A DNA stretch of 64,000 nt from Pseudomonas vlassakiae (GCF_014269035.2 NZ_JABWRP020000003.1:62001-126000), one strand, 5' to 3'. Counted from the stretch's first letter, positions 39,069 to 48,884 are shown. Translations and numbers: made by a program. Notes: generated by a model from the sequence alone, not told the origin.

Positions 39069-39839
39069 ATGTCGATCCTGCAGGCGATCAGAATCGTTCT
39101 TTTTTACCTGCTGCTGGGCACCAGTTCGCTGCTGTGGTGTTCGCTGAGCTTTTTCGTCGCGCCATTCCTGTCGTTCCCCAAGCGCTACACGTTCATCAAT
39201 GTGTACTGGTGCCGTTGCGCACTGTTCCTGGTGCGCACCATCCTAGGTATCGACTACAAAGTCACGGGTGCCGAGAACGTACCGGATGAGCCCTGCGTGA
39301 TCCTGTCCAACCACCAGAGCACCTGGGAAACCTTCTTCCTTTCCCAGTACTTTTCGCCGCTGAGCCAGGTGCTCAAGCGCGAGCTGCTGTATGTGCCATT
39401 CTTTGGTTGGGCCATGGCCATGCTGCGGCCCATCGCGATCAACCGGGACAACCCCAAGGAAGCACTGCGTCAGGTGGCCAGCAAGGGTGACGAGTTGCTC
39501 AAGCAGAAAACCTGGGTGCTGATCTTCCCGGAAGGTACCCGTGTACCGTTCGGTACCGTGGGCAAATTCTCACGCGGCGGTACCGCGCTGGCGGTGAATG
39601 CGGGCTTGCCAGTGCTGCCGATTGCCCATAACGCTGGCAAATTCTGGCCGAAGACTGGCTGGGGCAAGCGCTCAGGCACCATCGAGGTAGTGATCGGCAA
39701 GCCGATGTACGCCGAGGGCTCCGGGCCGCGGGCCATTGCCGAGCTCAACGACCGTGCCGCCGCGTGGAACGAAGCCACCCAGCGGGCCATGGGATCGCTG
39801 CCGCCAGTGGATGAGAAACCGCAAGAGCAGATGGCTTGA
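39069..39839 (+). CDS. 1-acyl-sn-glycerol-3-phosphate acyltransferase, PlsC-like
   Basis: A 256-aa inner-membrane acyltransferase for phosphatidate synthesis. The HX4E catalytic motif NHQSTWE, the FPEGTR substrate motif and an N-terminal membrane helix (VLFYLLLGTSSLLW) are visible. Pseudomonads have several PlsC paralogues; this is the one next to gmhB. ATG 39069 starts directly at the helix. Confidence 0.9.
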   Translation: MSILQAIRIVLFYLLLGTSSLLWCSLSFFVAPFLSFPKRYTFINVYWCRCALFLVRTILGIDYKVTGAENVPDEPCVILSNHQSTWETFFLSQYFSPLSQVLKRELLYVPFFGWAMAMLRPIAINRDNPKEALRQVASKGDELLKQKTWVLIFPEGTRVPFGTVGKFSRGGTALAVNAGLPVLPIAHNAGKFWPKTGWGKRSGTIEVVIGKPMYAEGSGPRAIAELNDRAAAWNEATQRAMGSLPPVDEKPQEQMA

Positions 39840-39968
39840 CGATCTGTGGATAACTTGTGAGCAATTTTTTGACCGAGTGCCTGAATTCAACGCTAAGTAT
39901 ATGAATTAGCTATTTATTTCTGCGCATGACATTTTTCTGGAAAACGTGCATAAGTTTTTTCGAGGCAT

Positions 39969-39999
39969 AAAAAAACCGGCTTTTACAGCCGGTTTTTTT
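39969..39999. terminator. Strong bidirectional rho-independent terminator
   Basis: A7-CCGGC-TTTTACA-GCCGG-T7 arrangement between convergent genes. The region from 39840 is AT-rich and carries one exact DnaA box. Confidence 0.9.
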
Positions 40000-40016
40000 A
40001 TGGCTCGGTGATAGCG

Positions 40017-41636
40017 TCAGACTTTGTCGATATCCACGTCCCTGGTTTCTTTCAAGCAGAACATTCCCACCACCAAGCTGATGCCGGTCACCAGCACCGG
40101 ATACCACAATCCATAGAAGATATCCCCGGTATACACCACCAACGCGAACGACACGGTGGGCAGGAAGCCACCGAACCAGCCGTTGCCGATGTGGTAGGGC
40201 AGCGACATCGAGGTGTAGCGGATACGGGTCGGGAACAGCTCGACCATCACCGCCGCCAGCGGACCGTAGGTCATGGTCGCGATCAGGATCATTGCCACGA
40301 TCAGCACCACGACCATCACTTGGTTGACTTGCGCCGGCTCGGCCTTGGCCGGGTAGCCCGCCTGCTCGATCGCCGTGCGCATGGCCGCTTCGTCGAAGCC
40401 GTTGATGGTCTTGTCGCCAATGTTCACCACCACATCACTGCCGGCCACGTTCACCGAGCTGTATGGCAGGCCCTGCTTGACCAGGAAGGTTTTGACCTTG
40501 TCGCAGGGGCTGTCGAAACGTGCCTTGCCAACCGGGTCGAACTGGAAGGTGCAGCCTTGCGGGTCAGCGGTCACCACGATGGGGGCCTGGCGGCTGGCGG
40601 CGTCGATCTGTGGGTTGGCGTAGTGGCTCAGGGCTTTGAACAACGGGAAGTACAGCACGGTGGCCAGCAGCAGGCCGAGCATCAGGATCGGTTTGCGCCC
40701 GATGCGGTCGGAAAGCCAACCGAAGAAAACGAAGAACGGTGCGCCGATCACCACGCTGATGATCAGCAGGGTATTGGCCTGAGCAGGGTCCATCTTGAGC
40801 ATCTGGGTCATGAAGAACAGCACGTAGAACTGCGCCGTGTAGAAGGTCACAGCTTGCCCGGCGTTGATGCTGAACAGCGCGGTAAGCACGACTTTCAGGT
40901 TGGGCCAGGAAGTGAACGACTCACGGATCGGTGACTTGCTGACCTTGCCCTGGGCCTTCATTTTCACGAAGGCCGGCGACTCGTGCATGCTCATGCGGAT
41001 CCAGGTGGATATCCCCAACAGGATGATCGACAGCAGGAACGGCAGGCGCCAGCCCCAGGTTTCGAACTGGTCACCACTGATGTAACGGCTGCCCAGTACC
41101 ACCAGCAATGACAGCAGCAAGCCCAAGGTCGCGGTCGACTGGATGAAACCGGTATGGAAGCCACGCTTGCCGGGTGGCGCGTGCTCGGCCACGTAAGTGG
41201 CGGCACCACCGTATTCACCGCCCAGCGCCAGCCCCTGGAGCATCCGCAGGATCACCAGGATGATCGGCGCCGCGATACCAATGCTGGCGTAGGTGGGCAA
41301 CAGGCCAACAGCGAACGTCGACAGGCCCATCAACACGATGGTCACCAGGAAGGTGTACTTGCGCCCGATCATGTCACCCAGGCGGCCGAACACCAGCGCA
41401 CCAAACGGCCGCACCAGGAAGCCAGCAGCAAACGCCATGAGGGCGAAGATGAAGGCCGTGGTGTCGTTGACCCCAGCAAAGAACTGCTTGCTGATAACGG
41501 CGGCCAAGGCGCCATAGAGAAAAAAGTCATACCACTCGAAAACTGTCCCGAGGGATGACGCGAAAATGATCTTGCGTTCTTCACGACGGCTGGAGGTGCT
41601 CGCCGTCGCACCCTGCTCTTGGATGTAATCCGACAT
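40017..41636 (-). CDS. MFS permease, metabolite:H+ symporter (MHS) group
   Basis: A 539-aa major-facilitator protein with twelve predicted helices. MHS-family marks are SLGTVFEWYDFFLYGALA near residue 30, GRLGDMIGRKY and LRMLQGLALGGEYGGAATYVAEHAP. A roughly 110-residue hydrophilic loop (about residues 335-440, with two Cys) interrupts the C-terminal half and is unusual for the group. The substrate is unknown. ATG 41636 has GAGGA upstream. The neighbouring GMC oxidoreductase on the same strand suggests uptake of an alcohol-type substrate. Confidence 0.88.
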   Translation of the reverse strand: MSDYIQEQGATASTSSRREERKIIFASSLGTVFEWYDFFLYGALAAVISKQFFAGVNDTTAFIFALMAFAAGFLVRPFGALVFGRLGDMIGRKYTFLVTIVLMGLSTFAVGLLPTYASIGIAAPIILVILRMLQGLALGGEYGGAATYVAEHAPPGKRGFHTGFIQSTATLGLLLSLLVVLGSRYISGDQFETWGWRLPFLLSIILLGISTWIRMSMHESPAFVKMKAQGKVSKSPIRESFTSWPNLKVVLTALFSINAGQAVTFYTAQFYVLFFMTQMLKMDPAQANTLLIISVVIGAPFFVFFGWLSDRIGRKPILMLGLLLATVLYFPLFKALSHYANPQIDAASRQAPIVVTADPQGCTFQFDPVGKARFDSPCDKVKTFLVKQGLPYSSVNVAGSDVVVNIGDKTINGFDEAAMRTAIEQAGYPAKAEPAQVNQVMVVVLIVAMILIATMTYGPLAAVMVELFPTRIRYTSMSLPYHIGNGWFGGFLPTVSFALVVYTGDIFYGLWYPVLVTGISLVVGMFCLKETRDVDIDKV

Positions 41637-41732
41637 CGTTGCTGTCCTCGGCCCGCAGGCCACAGTGATTATTCTTGTTGTTCCACTGTCGGCAGCTTGT
41701 GACCGCGAGCTGCCGGTGTTGCATGCTCCCGG

Positions 41733-43379
41733 TCAGGGGGTCGGTATGGCGTCTTCGTTCAGGTAAGCCTGGGTTGCCGCTCCTTTGAGGATCAGTTGCG
41801 CCGCCTTCTCGGCGATCATCAGGGTGGGGGAACAGGTATTGCCGGAAGTGATTTGCGGCATGATCGAAGCGTCGGCCACGCGCAAGCCAGGTATGCCGTG
41901 CACGCGCAGCTGGTTATCCACAACGTCCAGGTCGCTGTTGCCCATGCGGCAGGTGCCGACGGGGTGGAAGATGGTGGTGCCGATCTTGCCGGCCGCCTCG
42001 AACAGTTCTTCCTCGGTTTGCAGCGTCGGGCCTGGCAGATACTCCTGGGGATCGAAAACGGCGAGGGCAGGGGCCTGGACGATACGCCGAGTCAGGCGAA
42101 TGGCATCGACGGCAACGCGCAGGTCCTGGGGGGCGCTCAAGTAGTTGGGGTTGATCCGCGGCGCGCTGTGCATGTCTGCACTGCGGATATCGATGCGCCC
42201 CCGGCTGGCCGGGCGCAGGTTGCACACCGAAGCGGTGAACGCCGGGAACTGATGCAGAGGCTCGCCGAAGCGCTCCAGTGAAAGCGGCTGCACGTGATAC
42301 TGCAGGTTCGGTGTGGCCTGCTCCGGGCTCGAACGTACGAAGGCACCCAGTTGGCTGGGCGCCATGGCCAGCGGGCCACTGCGGTCATAGAGATAGCGCA
42401 GGCCCATGCCCAGCTTGCCCCACAAGCTATTGGTCATCTGGTTGAGGGTTCGCGTATTGCGGATCTGGTAGATCAGCCGCAGCTGCAGATGATCCTGCAG
42501 GTTGCCGCCAACGCCGGGCATGTCGTGGCGTACGCCGATGCCCAGGCTTTCGAGCAGCTTGCGCGGGCCAATGCCGGACCGCTGGAGAATACCGGGCGAG
42601 CCCACGGCGCCAGCACAGAGGATGATCTCGCGACGCGCAGCAAACTCATGCCAGGTGCCCTGCCACTGCGCCTTGACCGCACGGGCACGGGTGTTGTTCA
42701 ACAGTACCTGGTCAACCTGTACGCCGGTCAGCACGGTGAGGTTGGGGCGGTTTTTGATCGGCCGCAGAAAAGCCTTGGCAGCGTTCCAGCGCACGCCGCT
42801 GCGCTGATTGACCTGAAAGTACCCACAGCCCTGGTTGTCGCCGGTGTTGAAGTCATCGACCTTGCCAATGCCACTCTGCTCGGCTGCATCACGGAAGGCA
42901 TCGAGGATCGGCCAGTTATAGCGCTGGCGCTCGACTCGCCATTCCCCGTTACCGCCATGGTGCTCGCTGGCGCCGGCAAAGTGGTTTTCACTGGCCTTGA
43001 ACAACGGCAGCACATCCTTCCAGGCCCAACCCTCGTTGCCTTGCTCGGCCCAATGGTCGTAGTCGGCGGCCTGGCCACGCATGTAGATCATGCCGTTGAT
43101 CGATGAACAGCCACCGAGCACCTTGCCCCGTGGATAGCCCAGTGCGCGGCCGAGCAGGCCGGGCTGTGCTTCGGTCTTGAAGCACCAGTCGGTGCGCGGG
43201 TTGCCGATGCAGTAAAGGTAACCGACGGGGATATGAATCCAGGGATAGTTGTCGCGACCGCCGGCTTCAAGCAGCAGGACGCGGCTGGAAGGGTCAGCGG
43301 ACAAACGATTGGCCAGCAGGCAGCCGGCGGGGCCAGCGCCTACGACCACGTAGTCGAAGACAGAATCGGCTGATGGCAT
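41733..43379 (-). CDS. GMC-family FAD oxidoreductase, choline dehydrogenase-like
   Basis: A 548-aa glucose-methanol-choline oxidoreductase. The FAD-binding VVVGAGPAGCLLANRLS is at the N-terminus, the GMC signatures YPRGKVLGGCSSINGMIYMRG and AGAVGSPGILQRSGIG follow, and the catalytic His-Asn region HPVGTCRMG...NTCSPTLMI is near the end. It is an alcohol or choline dehydrogenase by family; the substrate is unknown. It sits upstream of the MFS gene and divergent from a LysR gene that likely controls both. Confidence 0.9.
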   Translation of the reverse strand: MPSADSVFDYVVVGAGPAGCLLANRLSADPSSRVLLLEAGGRDNYPWIHIPVGYLYCIGNPRTDWCFKTEAQPGLLGRALGYPRGKVLGGCSSINGMIYMRGQAADYDHWAEQGNEGWAWKDVLPLFKASENHFAGASEHHGGNGEWRVERQRYNWPILDAFRDAAEQSGIGKVDDFNTGDNQGCGYFQVNQRSGVRWNAAKAFLRPIKNRPNLTVLTGVQVDQVLLNNTRARAVKAQWQGTWHEFAARREIILCAGAVGSPGILQRSGIGPRKLLESLGIGVRHDMPGVGGNLQDHLQLRLIYQIRNTRTLNQMTNSLWGKLGMGLRYLYDRSGPLAMAPSQLGAFVRSSPEQATPNLQYHVQPLSLERFGEPLHQFPAFTASVCNLRPASRGRIDIRSADMHSAPRINPNYLSAPQDLRVAVDAIRLTRRIVQAPALAVFDPQEYLPGPTLQTEEELFEAAGKIGTTIFHPVGTCRMGNSDLDVVDNQLRVHGIPGLRVADASIMPQITSGNTCSPTLMIAEKAAQLILKGAATQAYLNEDAIPTP

Positions 43380-43498
43380 CTGCAACCTCGCGCCTGATTA
43401 TTATTCTTGTCCCGATCCATCTTAGTGCGTAATTTCGCCAGGGAAACACGAGATTTCACGCAGCCGCTGTGCGTTTTAGCACAGCCATAAGGATCAGC

Positions 43499-44386
43499 AT
43501 GTTCGACTGGAACGATCTGCGGTTTTTCCTCGAGTTGCAGCGCAGTGGCCGCCTGCTCAGTGCGGCCAAGCGCCTCAATACCACCCACAGCACGGTCGCC
43601 CGACATATCGAGAGCATCGAAAAGAGCCTGGGCACGCCACTGTTCGTGCAGCACGCCCAAGGCTATGAACTGACCCCGTCAGGCCAGGCTCTGCTCAAGC
43701 ACGCCGAAGCCATGGAGAACGTCGCCCTGCTGGCTCAGGAAGAAATCACCCAGGCCATCACTCCGCTGGGCAAGATTCGCCTGGGTGTCACCGAAGGCAT
43801 CGGCATCATGTTCTTTACCCCGCGCATGAGCGAGCTGTTCGCCCGCTACCCGGGGCTGGAGGTGGAACTGGTGGCGGTACCGCGCTTCGTCAGCATCCTC
43901 AACCGCGAAGCCGAGATCAGCATCCATCTGGAGCGTCCCAACGCCGACCTGCTGATCACCCGCAAGCTCACCGACTACCGCCTGGCGCTGTACGCCAGCC
44001 AGAGCTACCTGGACCGGGCACCGCCTCTGCGTAACCGCGAAGACCTGGCGCGGCATAGCTGGATCGGCTATGTCGATGACTTGCTGTTCAGCCAGGAACT
44101 GCTGTTTCTCAACAGCTTTTGCCGTGCACCGAACGTGGCCTTCCGCAGCACCAGCGTGATCGCCCAGCAAACCGCCGCGCGTGCGGGACTCGGCATCGCT
44201 GTGCTGCCCAACTACATGGCTCGTCATGATCCGGCACTGGTTCGGGTGCTGCCCAGCGAGACCATCCAGCGCAGCTACTGGATCTGTACCCGCCGCGAGT
44301 TGCACAAGTCGGTACGCCTGCGGGTGGTCTGGGACTACCTCCTGGCACTGTGCGCGGCGGAACAGGACGAGCTGCTAGCCGAATAG
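43499..44386 (+). CDS. LysR-family regulator
   Basis: A 295-aa LysR protein (DWNDLRFFLELQRSGRLLSAAKRLNTTHSTVARHIE as the helix-turn-helix). It is divergent from the GMC-MFS pair with 119 bases between starts and is probably their regulator. AAGGA precedes ATG 43499. Its last 12 bases overlap the end of the convergent TSUP gene. Confidence 0.88.
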   Translation: MFDWNDLRFFLELQRSGRLLSAAKRLNTTHSTVARHIESIEKSLGTPLFVQHAQGYELTPSGQALLKHAEAMENVALLAQEEITQAITPLGKIRLGVTEGIGIMFFTPRMSELFARYPGLEVELVAVPRFVSILNREAEISIHLERPNADLLITRKLTDYRLALYASQSYLDRAPPLRNREDLARHSWIGYVDDLLFSQELLFLNSFCRAPNVAFRSTSVIAQQTAARAGLGIAVLPNYMARHDPALVRVLPSETIQRSYWICTRRELHKSVRLRVVWDYLLALCAAEQDELLAE

Positions 44387-45193
44387 CGCCTTGCCGGCCA
44401 GCAGCAGAGCCGCCAGCCAGCCAGCCACGGCAAACAACTGCTGCAGGCGTGGGCCGGCGATCCGGGTGGCAAGCGGCCTGGCCAGCAACAGGCCGAGCAC
44501 CGCCCCCATGGCAAAGGGTGCGCCGATCCGCCAATGCATCACACCGGCCAAGCTGGCGCTGACCACACTTCCCGTGGAAACCAGCGCGATGACGGCCAGA
44601 GATGTCGAGACAATGCTCTTCATGCGCAGGTTGGTGTAGCGGTTCAAGGCCGGGATGATCACAAAGCCCCCGCCCACTCCCAGCAGGCCAGAAAGCAAGC
44701 CGGAGAGGGCCCCGGTGAACGCCAGGGCGCGTGCGCAAGGTAACGTCCAGCGCAATCGCCCTTGCAACGGGTTCAGCACGCAGGGTTCGATGTATCGATG
44801 GGCTTCGCTGCCTTCACCCCGCAGCGCTTTGGCCGCCTTGTGCCAGATGCGCAGGCAGGCGTAGATCAGCACGGCAGCGAACACCAGCGCCAAGGGTGTA
44901 TTGGGCAAGCGGTGGGCCAGCATCAGGCCGAACGGTGCCGCCGCAATACCGATCAGGGCGATGAACAGGGCGGCGCGATAACGCACCAGCCCTTCGCGCA
45001 AGCCCAGTACCGCACCCACCGCCGCGGCGAGCCCCACGGCGAGCAGGCCGATGGGCGCCGCTTCGACCATCGACAGCCCAAGCCCGAACACCAGCAGCGG
45101 TACGGCCAGGATGCCACCCCCGGCGCCGGTCAGCGCCAGCACCGCACCGATGATCGCACCCAGGCCTGCGCCCAAGAGTTGATGTTCGATCAC
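44375..45193 (-). CDS. TSUP-family transporter (TauE/SafE type)
   Basis: A 272-aa membrane protein with about eight helices and two repeated TSUP cores (LTGAGGGILAVPLLVFGLGLSMVEAAPIGLLAVG; LLGVGGGFVIIPAL). Members export or import sulfite, sulfonates or other sulfur oxyanions. It is the last gene of the sulfide-oxidation operon, so sulfite or thiosulfate export is likely (inference). Its GTG start overlaps the upstream stop as GTGA. Confidence 0.9.
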   Translation of the reverse strand: MIEHQLLGAGLGAIIGAVLALTGAGGGILAVPLLVFGLGLSMVEAAPIGLLAVGLAAAVGAVLGLREGLVRYRAALFIALIGIAAAPFGLMLAHRLPNTPLALVFAAVLIYACLRIWHKAAKALRGEGSEAHRYIEPCVLNPLQGRLRWTLPCARALAFTGALSGLLSGLLGVGGGFVIIPALNRYTNLRMKSIVSTSLAVIALVSTGSVVSASLAGVMHWRIGAPFAMGAVLGLLLARPLATRIAGPRLQQLFAVAGWLAALLLAGKALFG

Positions 45194-46446
45194 TGTGCGC
45201 CCTCGGCGTCCAGCGGTTGTGGGCGCGCCAGCCATTCTCGGCCTTTGAGCATGCCCTGCCAATACAGCGGCGGCAGCACTCGTGCCTTGAGCAGCCAGGC
45301 CAGGCGTGTCGGCTGGCGCCCATCGAGCAGCCAGCGGGGGAAGCTCGGCGCGACCTTGCCTCCATAGGTGAACTCGGCCAGGACGATCTTGCCGCGCTCG
45401 ACGGTCAGCGGGCAGGAACCATAGCCGTCGTACTGCGCCAGGGTAGTGAGACGGCCCAGCGCTACCAGCACGTTGTTGGCTACCACTGGCGCCTGCTTGC
45501 GCGCCGCCGCGGCAGTCTTGGCATTACTGGTGTTGGCCACATCGCCCAGTGCGTGGATGTTGGCGAACTGGCGGTGGCGCAAGGTATGCGGATCGACATC
45601 GACCCATCCGGCTGCATCGGCCAAGGGGCTCTGGCGGATAAAGTCCGGGGCGACCTGTGGCGGTACCACATGCAACAGGTCGAAGGATTCGGCACGGGTT
45701 TCGGTGCTACCGTCGGCCAGTGTACGCACGAAGGTGGCACGCTGATTGGGCCCATCCACGGCCACCAGGCGATGGCTGTAATTCAGGTCCACGCCGTACT
45801 TGTCGATGTAGGCCATCAACGCTGGCACATAATCGGGAACGCCGAACAGCACTGCACCGGCATTGAAGAAACTGGCTTTCACGTCGCCCAGCCGTCCACT
45901 GCGCAGCCAATGGTCGCAGGACAGGTAGAGGGCCTTTTGCGGCGCGCCAGCGCACTTGATCGGCATCGGCGGCTGGGTGAACAGCGCACGGCCTTGCTTG
46001 AGCTTTTGCACCAGCTCCCAGGTGTAAGGTGCCAGGTCGTAGCGGTAGTTGGAGGTGACACCGTTGCGCCCCAGGGTTTCGCCAAGCCCGTCGATCGCGT
46101 CCCAGTCGAGCGTGAGGCCCGGGCAGACCACCAGCTGTTCATAACTGATGGCGCGGCCACCCTCCAGGGTGACCAGCTGGGCAGATGGGTCGAAACCCTG
46201 GACACGCGCCTTGATCCAACGGACGCCGCGCGGGATGGCCGAGGCCATGGTACGGGCGGTGCTCGGCGCTTTGAACACGCCGGCGCCGACCAGGGTCCAG
46301 CCGGGCTGGTAGTAGTGCACTTCGGCAGGGTCGATCAGGGCGATGTCCAGCGACGGATCACGGGCAATCAGGCTGGAGGCAGTGGCGATACCGGCGGCAC
46401 CGGCACCGACGATGACCACCTTGTGGTGGTCGGCATTGGCAGGCAT
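45190..46446 (-). CDS. sqr: Sulfide:quinone oxidoreductase
   Basis: A 418-aa flavoprotein, peripheral on the inner membrane, that oxidises sulfide and passes electrons to quinone, forming persulfide or polysulfide. FAD-binding VVIVGAGAAGIATASSL is at the N-terminus. The redox cysteines are probably C in LVVCPGL and in PIKCAGAPQKALYLSCDHW, as in type II SQR. The C-terminal amphipathic tail suits membrane contact. ATG 46446 is chosen over a TTG. It lies 40 bases after the dioxygenase gene. Confidence 0.92.
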   Translation of the reverse strand: MPANADHHKVVIVGAGAAGIATASSLIARDPSLDIALIDPAEVHYYQPGWTLVGAGVFKAPSTARTMASAIPRGVRWIKARVQGFDPSAQLVTLEGGRAISYEQLVVCPGLTLDWDAIDGLGETLGRNGVTSNYRYDLAPYTWELVQKLKQGRALFTQPPMPIKCAGAPQKALYLSCDHWLRSGRLGDVKASFFNAGAVLFGVPDYVPALMAYIDKYGVDLNYSHRLVAVDGPNQRATFVRTLADGSTETRAESFDLLHVVPPQVAPDFIRQSPLADAAGWVDVDPHTLRHRQFANIHALGDVANTSNAKTAAAARKQAPVVANNVLVALGRLTTLAQYDGYGSCPLTVERGKIVLAEFTYGGKVAPSFPRWLLDGRQPTRLAWLLKARVLPPLYWQGMLKGREWLARPQPLDAEGAQ

Positions 46447-46486
46447 GGCAGTCAATCCTGGAATTTCTGGTGAGAGGGCAGGGCAG

Positions 46487-47371
46487 TCAAAGCTTGTTCA
46501 GCGGGATCTTCAGGTAGCTCACGCCATTTTCCTCAGGCTCCGGAAGCTGGCCGCTGCGCATGTTGACCTGCACCGAAGGCAGGATCAGCACGGGCATGTC
46601 GAGGGTCTTGTCGCGGGCTTCGCGCATGGCCACGAAGCTGTCCTCATCGATGCCTTGGTGGATGTGGATATTGCTGGCGCGCTGCTCGGCCACCGTGGTG
46701 ACGTAGCGCATCTCGCGCCCGCCTGGCAGATAGTCGTGGCACATGAATAGCAGCGTCTGGTCGGGGAAGGCCAGCAACCGACGGATCGAGCGGTACAGCG
46801 TGCGCGCATCGGCGCCGGGGAAGTCGCAACGGGCGGTGCCGTAGTCAGGCATGAACAGGGTATCGCCGACGAACACCGCCGTCTCACCCGCGTCCACGAC
46901 CATGTAGCTGAGGCATGCCGGTGTATGCCCGGGGGTATGCAACGCACGGGCCTGCAGGTTGCCGATGCGGAAGCCCTCTTCATCTTCGAAGAGCACATCG
47001 AACTGGCTGCCATCACGGGCGAAGCCAGGCTCGGCGTTGAACAGCGTGCCAAAGACTTTCTGCACCTGGGTGATGTGCGCACCGATGGCGGTATGGCCGC
47101 CAAGCTTGCCCTTCAGGTAAGCCGCCGCCGAGAGGTGGTCGGCATGCACGTGGGTTTCCAGCACCCATTGCACGGTGGCCTTGAGCTCTTTCACACGGTC
47201 GATCAGGCGATCCGCCGAAGCGGTGCAGGTGCGCCCGGACTTGGGGTCGTAGTCCAGCACGCTGTCGATCAGTGCGCACTGAAGGGTTTCACGATCCATG
47301 ACCAGGTAGCTGATGGTCGAGGTCGCCTCGTCGTAGAAGGCGTCCACGTGAAGGTTGTTGCCGATGATCAT
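46487..47371 (-). CDS. Persulfide dioxygenase-like metallo-beta-lactamase protein
   Basis: A 294-aa protein of the ETHE1/persulfide dioxygenase group, which oxidises glutathione persulfide to sulfite. THVHADH is at residues 73-79. Later metal ligands are in HTPGHTPACLSY, FVGDTLF and MCHDYLPGG. First gene of a pdo-sqr-tsup operon, the usual set for H2S detoxification. ATG 47371 has GGAG six bases upstream. Confidence 0.9.
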   Translation of the reverse strand: MIIGNNLHVDAFYDEATSTISYLVMDRETLQCALIDSVLDYDPKSGRTCTASADRLIDRVKELKATVQWVLETHVHADHLSAAAYLKGKLGGHTAIGAHITQVQKVFGTLFNAEPGFARDGSQFDVLFEDEEGFRIGNLQARALHTPGHTPACLSYMVVDAGETAVFVGDTLFMPDYGTARCDFPGADARTLYRSIRRLLAFPDQTLLFMCHDYLPGGREMRYVTTVAEQRASNIHIHQGIDEDSFVAMREARDKTLDMPVLILPSVQVNMRSGQLPEPEENGVSYLKIPLNKL

Positions 47372-47429
47372 CACGTTCTCCAAATGGTCTGCCTCAGCTT
47401 GTATGGGCGCAGGCAGTGGGAGGAGGTTT

Positions 47430-47445
47430 ATCAAGATGCATGCCA
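47430..47445 (-). promoter_or_regulatory. Candidate sigma-54 promoter of the pdo-sqr-tsup operon
   Basis: Read leftward the sequence is TGGCATG-CATC-TTGAT, matching the -24/-12 consensus TGGCACG-N4-TTGCW at all but two positions and with correct spacing. It would give a leader of about 50 bases. The divergent regulator is a sigma-54 activator, which supports the call; one mismatch falls in the important -12 GC. Confidence 0.55.
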
Positions 47446-47505
47446 GGCGCTTTTGCACATCCGGCCCCATGAACACGGCCCGTTGATCACCGCTGTGCGT
47501 GCCGG

Positions 47506-47555
47506 TGGCAGTACCATTGGCAGTCGACTGTCAGCCAATGGCAGTGTTTGGCAGT
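47506..47555. promoter_or_regulatory. Repeat array, candidate activator-binding site for the FisR-like regulator
   Basis: Four exact TGGCAGT direct repeats start at 47506, 47518, 47539 and 47549, spaced 12, 21 and 10 bases, close to whole helical turns. An inverted TGACAGT copy lies between the second and third, and ATTGGC / GCCAAT (47516-47539) gives a further palindrome. The array lies about 60-125 bases upstream of the candidate sigma-54 promoter. Confidence 0.65.
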
Positions 47556-47594
47556 CCTTGTTACCCTGCGCCAGGTTATCCAATCGGTGCCGTC

Positions 47595-48884
47595 ATGCCT
47601 GAATCCCATCCACTCATCCTAGCCCTGGTTTCCTACCTTGAGCACGATGCCGTGCCTGCCATCGTGCTGGACACCGGCTACAACATCCTTGCGGCCAACG
47701 CGGCTTATCGGCGGCAGTTCGGTCGAAACGAGCAGGCCCCGCTGGGTGAGAAATGCCACCGGGTGTCGCATCACTACGCTGTGCCGTGTGACCAGGCCGG
47801 TGAGCACTGCCCGATGCGCAAGGCTTGGGACAGCAAAGTGCCGGAGCGAGTGCTGCATATTCATCACACGCCGCGTGGCCCTGAGCATGTGGATGTAGAG
47901 TTGCGGCCGATCCTGGATGAGCAGGGCAGGGTGGTGGCTTTCGTCGAGCGGCTGACCAGCATCACCCTGGCTTCCGCACAACCTCAGGAACAAGGGCTGG
48001 TCGGGCGAGCGCCCGCTTTCAAGGCCGCGCTGGCCAGCCTTCAGCGTGCGGCACCCGCGCAGATTCCAGTGCTGCTGCAGGGCGAGTCGGGTACCGGGAA
48101 GGAGCTGTTTGCACGTGCCATTCACATGGGTAGCCCACGGGCTAATGGTCCGCTGGTAGTCGTCGACTGTACCGGCCTGACCGAGTCGCTGTTCGAAAGC
48201 GAGCTGTTCGGCTATGAGAAGGGGGCATTCACCGGCGCCAATCAGCGCAAGATCGGCTTGGCCGAGGCCGCCCATGGCGGCACATTGTTCCTCGACGAAA
48301 TCGGCGAAGTGCCGTTGGCGATGCAGGTCAAACTGCTGCGCCTGATCGAGTCCGGGAGCTTCCGCCCGGTTGGCAGCCTGCGCACCGTGCATTCGGATTT
48401 CCGCCTGGTTTCGGCGACCCATAAGCCGCTGAAGAAAATGGTGGCTGAGGGAACGTTCCGAGAAGACCTGTATTACCGCATCAGCGGTTTCCCCATCCGC
48501 TTGCCGGCGTTGCGCGAGCGCGTGGAGGATTTGCCGCTGCTGGCCGAGAGTCTGCTGCAACGCATGACTGGCAAGCCGACACCGAGCCTGACCGAGGCGG
48601 CGCTGAAGCAACTCAAGCTGCATGCCTTCCCTGGCAACATTCGCGAGTTGCGCAACATCCTGGAAAGGGCTCGGTTGTTTGCCGATGATGGGCTGATCCG
48701 ACCCGAGCACCTCCCCGAAGAGGTCGGGCGACAGCAGCCAGTGGCCATGCGCAGAGGGCGAAACGATCTGGGTGATCTCGCGCACGCACTGGAGCAGTTC
48801 CAAGGATCACGCAGCGAGCTGGCCCGTCACCTTGGCATGAGTGAGCGAACCCTCTATCGCCGCTTGAAAACGCTTGGTTTGTAG
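47595..48884 (+). CDS. FisR-like sigma-54-dependent sulfide-responsive activator
   Basis: A 429-aa enhancer-binding protein. The N-terminal sensory domain (1-130) carries three cysteines at C54, C65 and C72. I recall FisR of Cupriavidus using C53, C64 and C71 to sense sulfane sulfur, so the spacing is identical. The AAA+ domain has GESGTGKE (Walker A), the sigma-54 contact loop GAFTGA and TLFLDEIGE (Walker B). A Fis-type helix-turn-helix ends the protein. It is divergent from the sulfide-oxidation operon and very probably activates it. Confidence 0.92.
   Translation: MPESHPLILALVSYLEHDAVPAIVLDTGYNILAANAAYRRQFGRNEQAPLGEKCHRVSHHYAVPCDQAGEHCPMRKAWDSKVPERVLHIHHTPRGPEHVDVELRPILDEQGRVVAFVERLTSITLASAQPQEQGLVGRAPAFKAALASLQRAAPAQIPVLLQGESGTGKELFARAIHMGSPRANGPLVVVDCTGLTESLFESELFGYEKGAFTGANQRKIGLAEAAHGGTLFLDEIGEVPLAMQVKLLRLIESGSFRPVGSLRTVHSDFRLVSATHKPLKKMVAEGTFREDLYYRISGFPIRLPALRERVEDLPLLAESLLQRMTGKPTPSLTEAALKQLKLHAFPGNIRELRNILERARLFADDGLIRPEHLPEEVGRQQPVAMRRGRNDLGDLAHALEQFQGSRSELARHLGMSERTLYRRLKTLGL

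Noticed and set aside
47406..47471. In-frame upstream extension of the persulfide dioxygenase
   Set aside because: The extension crosses the candidate sigma-54 promoter and lacks a ribosome site; ATG 47371 fits the family start.
47574..47582. TTATCCAAT as a further DnaA box
   Set aside because: It differs from TTATCCACA at two positions, so it was not counted.
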